From the NCBI GenBank assembly GCA_027946365.1, contig JAPEUQ010000004.1:1488001-1552000 (forward strand): a DNA stretch of 64,000 nucleotides, given 5' to 3'. This document shows positions 56,256-64,000 of the stretch, one piece after another; position 1 is the first letter of the stretch; each line of letters starts with the position of its first letter. Made by a program: the position numbers and the translations under genes. The notes under the pieces are model-generated. The model was not told where the DNA came from. It saw nothing but the letters and a program-made list of their open reading frames with translations, and did not search any database. Source of the DNA: Kalmusia sp. IMI 367209 (Eukaryota > Ascomycota > Dothideomycetes > Pleosporales > Didymosphaeriaceae).

Positions 56256-58043
56256 CTATGCTATTGGGAAAACCCGAGACGTCGGCAACAATCCTCTCCT
56301 GCCCAGCGAATTATGGTCCTTTTGTGATCTTTCTTCTTGATCATTCGCGTCACCATGTCGCGAAGTCATGAATGTTAGACACCCAGCGAGAATAGACAAA
56401 ACGGCACCTGATAGTTGTGAGAACTGGACCCAAAATAATGAATGTAGTGGGAGACATACTAATTGTGGTAGTGGGACCAATGCCGATCGCTTCCATCAGC
56501 GGAACTGTCGCAGCGCTCGCACAAGCAGAGAATGTGTACTGCACCAGATACTTGCCTGCTATTACTTCCCTTCTCTTCTTTGGTATTGCTTCTAAGATTA
56601 TTGTAAGCTTCGGATGACGCATTTTTGGAGGCGTAAACTAACCTGCACAATAAGTGTTCAGACTTGCAAATGCAGCTAGTAGTCCTGCGGCGGCGGAGAA
56701 GCTCATCACGATTGGTAACGCCAACCCTCCTTTCACAGTTGTACAACTATTGCAGTACTGTAAACCCCATCCGTATACCAACGAGGCCGTTGGGATGACC
56801 AAGAAGAACGACCACATGCCGCTATTCAATCGATCCCGTGGCAGGCGTTCACCGCGCAGTTTGATGAATTTGCGGACCGTCAAGTCAGAATATCGTCCGC
56901 CGATGACTGTCCCGACAAGGAAGCCAGTAGCTGGTGCTATGTAGAAAAGACCAGAAGAAAGCGGCGAGGTCAAGCCGAAGCGTTCGCTGAGAATGTGTCG
57001 CGGGGATGCAAGGATGGAATACTGCGACCAGCTCAGGAAGCCGCAACTCAAATGCTGCAGCCGTTGTCAGCGCACTACCCTAACATAAGAGTTTTCGATC
57101 ATCAGTTCGAATTATGCTTACTGTAAATATTATGTCTCGGTGTTTCATCTGTGCAAATACCGGTAGCGGATTGAACTGCTTCACTGCCTGAGTCCCCTTC
57201 ACGTTCAATGCAAACGTGCCCGGCTTGTCAACCCTACTAGGCGGAATGAAGGCCAATGCAAGTATGAACGCGAGACCAATCATTGCTACCTGCAGCCACA
57301 ACACGCTACGCCAGCTTGAGTATGTCATCATAATACCCGCGACCAGAGGCCCGAGAGGCGGACCAAGCACCGTTCCCGCGAGGAAGAAACCTGTCGCAGT
57401 GCCGCGCTGGACAGGCGGAAAGTATTCAGCGATGATCGTTTGCCCAGCTACATGGAAGTAGCATCCTTGTAGACCGGAAAGAATTCGCATTGCGACGAAA
57501 ATGCGCATATTTGGCGCAAGCGCGGCACCAATGGTGAAGCCGAAGAGGACGAAGATGCAGATGTTGTATGCTAGACGGCGACCAATGATCTGCATTGTAT
57601 TAGTACCTCGCAGTATGCCGGATTATCCAACTCTAGACTGGTCTTCAGGTTTTACACCATACGCAAGAACATACCGCTGCGATAGGACTCCAAACTAACG
57701 AGCTGACGCCCAACGCAACCAACAACCCCGCCGTCGACAAACTGACAGCCTCCTTAGTTCCACCTAGATCTGCTGATATCTCACTACTAGCACTCAGCAG
57801 CGAAGTAGAAGAGAAGCAGGCTGCAAGTGTTGTCCAGCTCGTCGCGAAGACGATCACGCATTTGCGCCACAAAGGCAAACTGTCATACAGCGCCGATGCA
57901 TTCGTCTCGACTTTGGAGAGCTTATTCGAATCGGTAACATAAACGTCGGGTGTACTTGGCGGTATCTCAAGCGGTGCGACAGCCGCTTCGGCAGCCATAG
58001 GTGTACCGGAATGGTTGGCTTCGAGGTCTTTTTCAGTAGCCAT
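56256..58043 (-). CDS. MFS drug/metabolite exporter, DHA1 type
   Basis: Five exons, 58043-57675, 57589-57122, 57054-56643, 56591-56460 and 56407-56256; introns of 85, 67, 51 and 52 nt, phase-consistent; 510 residues with about 12 membrane helices. A polar N-terminal 60 residues is followed by LWRKCVIVFATSWTTLAACF (helix 1), a short loop ending in IIGRRLAYN, the family R-I-L-S-G-L-Q-G in helix 4, and GTATGFFLAGTVLGPPLGPLVAG in helix 5. This is the DHA1/TPO-FLU1 pattern of proton-driven multidrug and secondary-metabolite efflux pumps in the plasma membrane. The last exon carries TM12 (AVLSILAGCLTF). Its 3' end lies 46 bp from the convergent Zn2Cys6 gene. Export of the neighbouring enzyme's product is the likely role. 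Confidence 0.92.
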
Positions 58044-60829
58044 GGTGCGTATTTCGAATTGGAAGGACGGGGAGGTCACCATGCGGAGGCAGCGCTATGA
58101 TATTGAAAGAGATTTTGCTCAAGAGAAGGAAGACTAAGCGCGAGAACGCAATTTTATATTCGGCCTACATCTTGAGGGAATAAGACAGCTTTCTATGTCG
58201 TGTTCGGTCAGTTGGAGCGCACGCCGGCGGCGAAAAAGAATGTTGGCCGAGAGTGTGGGAAGGCCCCGCTTTTGTGGATAACGACCATATCTTTTGACTC
58301 TTCAGTTCTGTTTGAGTCACCGAGCCTTGGCAAGATCACAGAGACACGGTACGGATAGTTGACGGTCGGTCAGTACGTATAAATTGCCTCGGCATGTGAG
58401 CTAGCAATTTCGCGTGCATGTGCAGCATCTCAAGTTAGTCGCATCGAGCCACTGCTCTAAAATTTGCCAGAGGACGTCCGATTACATGCTTGGATCTGAA
58501 GTAATCCATTTATGTTTCTACTGGATATGTGAGAAGCTTGGCCTTCCGCACAATCGGGCATGCTGTCCTTGCTATAAAGTCGAATAGGTGCTGATTTCAG
58601 TCGATTTCATATTCAGCTATCACATACGCCGAGACCAGCATGCTCTTGCCACATTGGAATGTTAGAAGGAAGACATCAATGCAGCATAGAAACTTCGGGG
58701 CTTTTTCTCGTTCTACAGTAACTCAGTGAGTCTGATCCTCGACACTGATGACCACCCCGAAGGAGGGCATCTAATGTTGTATCAAAAAATGGCTCGAAAA
58801 ACCTAGTGACTAGAATGCATCGACTATTTCTAAGCAATGAAATCCAGTGTACCATCGATATGTTATGGATAAGTGATTGGAACGGCGATCACTGTCGACA
58901 CACAAATTTCGTAGCAGGTGAGCATGAACCTGTAATTTTTGCGTTGCTTCATTAGATTTCTAGCCTGCGTTTCTAGCTCGCTATCGAATCTCGGCCTCCA
59001 TTACTCCATTACGATTCTATTCGCCATTCGTTACCAGATTGGCTCCACCATTAACCGGAGAAGTGTAGGGCTTGGTAAAGATTTGAGAGCACTATGTGTA
59101 AGTCACCCTTGAAACGTTCTGGTGGTGTTACATAGCCATGCAGCTTTGGCCTCAAGATTGGTCTAGATGCACGTATAGCATCTGAAGCAGTAGCTACATT
59201 TGGGGTAGACCTATGCGTTCTCAAGAGGATGTATTCGCTGCTGGTAGCGTGACGATCACAATACTTTATTTCAAGCAAAGGGTTGAAGAAGGATGAATGG
59301 TCCAGGTAGAGGGCCCTATTGTCGCCCTGTTCTAGTAGCCAAATTTCCAAAACAGTCAGAATCCAATCACGGGCTTTACCGATGATCGAAACCGACGATA
59401 GGATTTACTAGGGTCGCATTGTCGTAGATTCGAGATCTATAGCTAGGTCACTTATAGTGTGGAGAAATTTCAGCACGAATAAGCCACGAAGCCCCATATT
59501 CAGGATTCACTAGCAGGTAGTGACGCCATGCGCCTTCTAGTTCTCCTCTAGACTACAACTTTGACGCGCGAGCCTGAAGCATTCGTTCCGGATCTTTTGG
59601 TTTTATCCGAACGAAACAAGACGTAAAGTCTTTGTCCACCCATGCTACGCAAATGAGACGGAGTCCCGTACGTGCGGCGGCGGTCGGATCAGGAAGGTTG
59701 CATAAGCTGACTTATCACGTGTAGGGCTGAGCGCTGCGCACATCATAGTGACCGCCAAAATCTACCAGGATCCATGAGGATTTGTTTCAAAGCTCGTCTC
59801 CGCCGTGTCTGAGTATCCCACGTAATCGCAGCTTTTTGACGCCAGTAAGAGGCGCTCGCCTAGATTCTTCTTAAGATAATTAAGTTTGCATCGCACCATA
59901 TTCTGATCGCCAAGAGCACAAAACCGCTGGAGTATACAGATGTACGGCTCACAACGGCGCTCGTACGGACTTCGACAGTTATTACTAGGGTAAGTGGCCA
60001 ATCGCACGAATGCTCAGCCTCTACTTTAAATTTTTACATGGCTTTTCCTATTTCGTGAAGCAATTATTCGTTGCCTTGTACTCGGTACTTCGTAGGATTT
60101 GCAGGGCAATGTAACACAACAACGGCACTCTCCCAATGTTAAGTGTGGCATTGTGGAGGATACCTGGATTACCCCCGACGAACCTTAGCGAGCGCCACGA
60201 CAAGGGCTTACCAATGCTACTCCTCCAACTCTATTCCTGCAGGATAGCTTTTATGCATATGGCACGTTTTGTGGCAATCGGAATAATTTGCTCGCTTAGA
60301 TAATACATCCATAGCGTAATACTGAATCGCTTTACTCCTTTGCGATACTTTGGACGCGACACGAAGTTTGTGTGTTTCGAGGATGATTGCTCGCTCTTCG
60401 GACTTGGGATGTTTCGCCGTGCGATTTCCACGTCTCGTGCGAATTATCTAATGATCTCCTAGACCAAGCCATGAGTATAGGGCTGCTGGCCGATATTTCC
60501 CCAGCATCTCACCCCCTTGAAACGAATTCCATCGGACCAGGTACTCAAATGCCCAGTAACCATATAGATACTTAGCAGGCATTATGTTCCGTAGGCAGGG
60601 TCAGCCGATCATGGCGCACATTCACGGACACGGTGCTAGCCCACAGTTCCGACTGAGAACTTTGCGTGGACGTCAGCCCCCCCACTGGTATGCCTTATGA
60701 GCATCAATGCGTACAAATATGGCTGCCAGCTTGCTGCAGGCTTCCATCTCATACAAATAGGGACGGTCATCTTTGAGTTTTGTATTTGTATTCTCTACAC
60801 ATTCATAGACTGTTCTATTTTATTCCACA
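58044..60829. other. Gene-poor stretch, promoter of the MFS gene at its left end
   Basis: About 2.8 kb. The left 250 bp form the MFS promoter, with the palindrome CGCCGGCG at 58222-58229. A 99-codon minus frame at 59051-59350 has a protein-like translation but no domain and no splice partners; it may be a remnant. The right end is the GH16 promoter. No transposon ends found. Confidence 0.5.
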
Positions 60830-61980
60830 ATGTATGCTTCTACTGTTCTTGCATCTCTGGCGCTTGCCTACCCAGCTCTCGCAAATTACCAAGTCAAGTG
60901 GGATTACAGCGGCAGCAGCTTCTTCGACAATTTTGAGTTCATAAACGTACGTCATTTCCACGCCTTCATATAGCTAGGCGGTAGCAAAACATTAGGTACT
61001 TATCATTTCTCTATTCACAGGCACCAGATACCAGCTTCACACAAGGCTTTGCCCAATATGTCAGCCAAGACGAGGCCACCTCATTAGGCCTCGCCAGCAT
61101 TGTGGACAATAAAGCTCACATTGGCGTTGACACAAACAACACATACGATTTAGGTAGCACTGGCCGAAAGAGTGTACGACTTCAAAGTTATGGGTTCTTC
61201 GACCAGGGGCTCCTCGTCGCAGACTTTGCCCACGTTCCGGTAGCAGGATGTGGGCAATGGCCGGCCTTGTATGCAAGCTTCCATGTTCCTTATACATTGC
61301 ACCGCAGGAATTAACCATCTGTAGTTGGGTGTATCGCGGCGAACAAGCCCAAGGCTACTCCGAAATTGATATCCTTGAGAATGTGGATAAGTCGACAGCA
61401 AACACACACTCTTTTTATACATCGGAACAATGCAGCGTCAATTTCGATGTAGGCAATCCGCTAAAAACGGACAATTGCCATTATGATCCTCAGGCCGGAG
61501 GTCAGCAAGGCTGCAGCTTCATGGCTGAGGAGGGTACTTTCAACCAGGGATTCAACGACAACTACAAAATCATTGCTCTCCAAGTCGAGACCGATACTAT
61601 GAAAATATGGCATTTTGGCAAGAATGAGGTACCGGCTGATCTCACTGCTGGCACTCCTGATCCTTCTACCTGGGAAAACACCCACTGTCGCACTCTCACC
61701 TAAGAGCTGTGACTTCCAGAAGGCGTTCAGCCAATTCCGTATTGTAAGTGACCATGACTTGACTCTGATTGGATCCAGTGAAAGTGGTGACTTACGGAAA
61801 CTATAGATTATCAACATTACCTTCTGCGGTAGCTGGGCTGGTGGTGCTGATGATTGGAATGCCCAGTGTGCTGCAGAGACTGGGACAGACTGCAAATCAT
61901 GGGTTGCGAACAATCCCGACGACTTCAAGGATACTTACTTCGAGTTTAACTCGGTCAAATTGTACCAGCGGACGGCTTAA
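60830..61980 (+). pseudogene. Secreted GH16 endo-beta-glucanase-like enzyme, frame broken by one base
   Basis: Four exons, 60830-60946, 61021-61268, 61325-61743 and 61807-61980; introns of 74, 56 and 63 nt. A signal peptide (MYASTVLASLALAYPALA) leads the protein. The GH16 active site is in GYSEIDILENVD: E135 (nucleophile), D137 and E140 (acid/base), preceded by the family WPAF joined across intron 2. The C-terminal ITFCGSWAGG and LYQR complete the jelly-roll fold. GH16 enzymes of this type cut beta-1,3 or mixed beta-1,3/1,4 glucans. The intended length is about 318 residues. Exon 3 carries one surplus base: the frame goes wrong in the TGGG at 61671-61674, and the correct frame resumes as TPTVALSPKSCDF. 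Without correction the protein stops at 61703, after the catalytic site but before the last strands, so it is either an assembly error or a truncated gene. Confidence 0.82.
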
Positions 61981-62207
61981 ATTGGGCTACAACAGGTGGG
62001 CCGCATCTCTGAAATAGACCTTGAAGCAATGAAAACGCATTTTGATGCATGTATATAGCATTATGACATTTACCATTAGACCAATAAGGGAGGATAAATC
62101 TGAACAGAAGAAGTCACGTGTTGCCAAGAATCCCGGTGAACCAGCGGTCGCTAAATATTTAGCGTCAACTTCTCTCACCAGGCAGACGCGTCTTTGTTCA
62201 TCCAACA

Positions 62208-63290
62208 ATGCCATCAAGCGACATGAACCATGAACTATCACATCCAGAAACACACAAAGTTGTACAAGATGCACTGCAGGATCGGAAACGAAAACTCAAC
62301 CACGCGCTCGACTGGCAGCCAGATGACAACGCCGCCTTACTGAAACGCCAAGCCACAGGACTCAATAGAGATGAGTTTAACCCTCGTTCATCGCCTTCAA
62401 ATGAGCAGAACTCTACGGTCTTTCGATTTCTAGACCTACCAAAAGAGCTACGACTTCTGGTCTATGAGCAGCTCACTCTCAAAATCTCGCACGGCAACAT
62501 TGAGCGAGACATGGTCAGTGCCGGTGCTGCACAGTCCTTCTCATTCGCGCTTGTCACCTATTCAATTCCGGGAATCCTTATCTTAGCAACGTGTCGCTTC
62601 ATCAATTCTGAAGCCGAGGCGATCATAGAGCGCAAGAAGAAAGAACTACTTGCGGAACCGCCACGAATTTGGGTGCCGTACCGATACAAAGCTCTGCTCT
62701 ATGTTGGTGCAGGTCCCGTAGTGGCCCTTGTTGATTACAGCAGGTGGCTGGCAAATGATCCTGGTTTTACTATCGCGGACTACAAAGCTTCAATGCATCG
62801 AAACGTTTATCCCCTACTGTATCACGTCCGTGGTGTTGACAAGCATCAAGGCTGGGAATTAGCAGAAGAGATGCTTGAGGAACCGGCATTCCGGAATTTT
62901 TTGGTGAAGGCTGCACGGCAACTTCTGCATTGTCAATATACCGTGGGGGAAGAAAGGATACCAGATGCGCGTGTCATCGAGCTAGCCGTGACCTCAAAAG
63001 AAAGGCGAACTCCACGAGCTTTACAGCGGAAGCTGAACCTTTTCCTAGCGAATGATCAGCGTTTTCGAAGTTCTAATATTCGCTTATGTGTCCGCCTTGT
63101 GGATGGAATGTTTCCAACCGAGGAGCAGGTTCCAAATTTTGCTTCGCTTTTTGGTACGCCAGCTTGGGGAAATATCCACCAAAGGACTACCTTTACGCCT
63201 CCAGGGCGATGGTCGCATAGTGGAGTAGTGATGAACAGAATGATTGATCCATGCGAGTGGCGATCCAAGTGGTCTTTAGAAGGTAGCTGA
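62208..63290 (+). CDS. F-box-like (2EXR-type) fungal protein
   Basis: Single exon, 360 residues. After a basic, polar N-terminus of about 70 residues, FRFLDLPKELRLLVYEQLT at 73-90 gives the fungal F-box-like/2EXR signature (F-x-x-LP-x-E-x-R-x-x-I/V-Y). The rest has no named domain; ILATCRFINSEAEAI matches the second conserved helix (C-R-x-I-x-x-E-A). Proteins of this large lineage-specific group often have a degenerate F-box and unknown targets. If functional, it would bind Skp1 and select proteins for ubiquitination, but that is inferred from the motif. The gene lies 227 bp after the GH16 gene on the same strand. Confidence 0.78.
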   Translation: MPSSDMNHELSHPETHKVVQDALQDRKRKLNHALDWQPDDNAALLKRQATGLNRDEFNPRSSPSNEQNSTVFRFLDLPKELRLLVYEQLTLKISHGNIERDMVSAGAAQSFSFALVTYSIPGILILATCRFINSEAEAIIERKKKELLAEPPRIWVPYRYKALLYVGAGPVVALVDYSRWLANDPGFTIADYKASMHRNVYPLLYHVRGVDKHQGWELAEEMLEEPAFRNFLVKAARQLLHCQYTVGEERIPDARVIELAVTSKERRTPRALQRKLNLFLANDQRFRSSNIRLCVRLVDGMFPTEEQVPNFASLFGTPAWGNIHQRTTFTPPGRWSHSGVVMNRMIDPCEWRSKWSLEGS

Positions 63291-63647
63291 TAGATACAAG
63301 ACCGAGAATTAATCAACTTTATTAGCTGATAGAAGCACCACGACAGGTTACAAGCTTAAATATAGAAAGATATACTCTACAACGAATAGGATGACCAATC
63401 GACGTTAATATCTAGCTCCCATGCGTCGGGATTTGCTATTTACCCTAGACACACTCACATAATCTTCAGGGCTTAGCATAACACGAGAGGCCACATGCGA
63501 GCGTTCAGCGAAGCACTTCGTGATACTAGAAATCCGCAGGCAAATGTCTATCCTGCATATGAACTCAATCATTCGCCAAATTTTGAAAATGATCGCACGA
63601 ATAAAGCCTTCACCAAGGGTTTCTCTAGCTAGAGTAAGGCCTGATGC
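63291..63647. other. Gene-free stretch
   Basis: About 360 bp between convergent genes with AT-rich 3' flank sequence. Nothing else seen. Confidence 0.5.
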
Positions 63648-64000
63648 TCACGAACAATCATCGGAATCTAGCTCACTGACCGCCTTGGCAACAGCGTGTG
63701 CGAAAGCTTCCAAGATGGCAACTAGCACCTTCACGCCAAAATCTCTGAGCCTCATCCCAAGCTCATTGACCGGTGTGAGCAGCACATCAGATGAGCCGTC
63801 CTTGTTCCAACCCGTGAACTGACGGAGAGTTTCGTATGCAAGCAGACATACAGCCATGTTCCATATAGCCCAGAAAAGTTTCTGAGGTCCTTGAATTGCC
63901 TTGATGAGAAGATATATCGTGCCCGTGAACGAGAGCATCTTCTGAATAGTAACTGCTGTCCGGTGATCTTTGATGAGGATTGGGCCTATCTTGGTGGGCA
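63648..64000 (-). CDS. 3' end of a membrane-associated hypothetical protein (partial)
   Basis: The minus frame is open from the window edge at 64000 to a stop at 63648, about 117 codons. Two hydrophobic segments are visible (FTGTIYLLIKAIQ, LFWAIWNMAVCLLAYETL), followed by a polar C-terminus ending SELDSDDCS. The first ATG in view is at 63938, but the open frame upstream (TKIGPILIKDHRTAV) suggests the protein continues beyond the window. An acceptor-like TTCAG just before that ATG is another possibility. Family not recognised. Confidence 0.5.
   Translation of the reverse strand, partial: PTKIGPILIKDHRTAVTIQKMLSFTGTIYLLIKAIQGPQKLFWAIWNMAVCLLAYETLRQFTGWNKDGSSDVLLTPVNELGMRLRDFGVKVLVAILEAFAHAVAKAVSELDSDDCS

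Noticed and set aside
59051..59350. 99-codon minus-strand frame in the gene-poor stretch
   Set aside because: Protein-like text but no family match that I recognise and no flanking exons.

Overview
The window comes from a filamentous ascomycete, most likely Pezizomycotina. Genes are eukaryotic and monoexonic to five-exon. Introns are mostly 45-95 nt with GTRNGT-like donors and CTAAC/CTGAC branch sites close to the acceptor. Typical families are present: two Zn2Cys6 regulators, a PTH11-type membrane protein, a BAS2-like small secreted protein, an F-box-like protein and a one-module NRPS-like enzyme. The species cannot be named from the sequence alone. I see no tRNA, rRNA or CRISPR, and no intact transposon.

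Layout. 0-9 kb: a small Cys/His protein (489-1214, -), a spliced MYND-finger protein (6439-7447, +) and a four-helix membrane protein (7979-8678, -), separated by gene-free DNA. 9-18 kb: gene-poor and partly AT-rich, with one HAD phosphatase (13230-14138, +). 18-27.7 kb: a PTH11-like protein, a 2OG-Fe(II) oxygenase-like gene, a CCCH zinc-finger protein, an unknown three-exon gene and a BAS2-like secreted protein. 28.6-36.1 kb: a probable catabolic cluster of class II ketose-bisphosphate aldolase, Zn2Cys6 regulator, SDR dehydrogenase and DAL5-type MFS permease. 36.5-48.8 kb: housekeeping-like genes (BUD22, a protein kinase with DFD in place of DFG, a secreted 5'-nucleotidase) and a 1316-residue CCCH protein. 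49.4-58.0 kb: a compact secondary-metabolism-like cluster of an A-T-C NRPS-like enzyme, a Zn2Cys6 regulator and a DHA1-type MFS exporter. 60.8-64 kb: a GH16 glucanase, an F-box-like protein and the 3' end of another gene running off the window.

Most gene models here were assembled from splice signals by requiring every exon junction to keep phase. That procedure exposes four genes in which one base breaks an otherwise coherent frame: the membrane protein near 8317-8327, the 2OG oxygenase near 21969-21971, the NRPS-like enzyme near 52089 and the GH16 enzyme near 61672-61674. Either the assembly carries scattered single-base errors or several accessory genes are freshly decaying. This is the first point to settle before any functional claim. 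The most promising biology is the A-T-C/regulator/exporter trio, followed by the aldolase-SDR-permease-regulator cluster.
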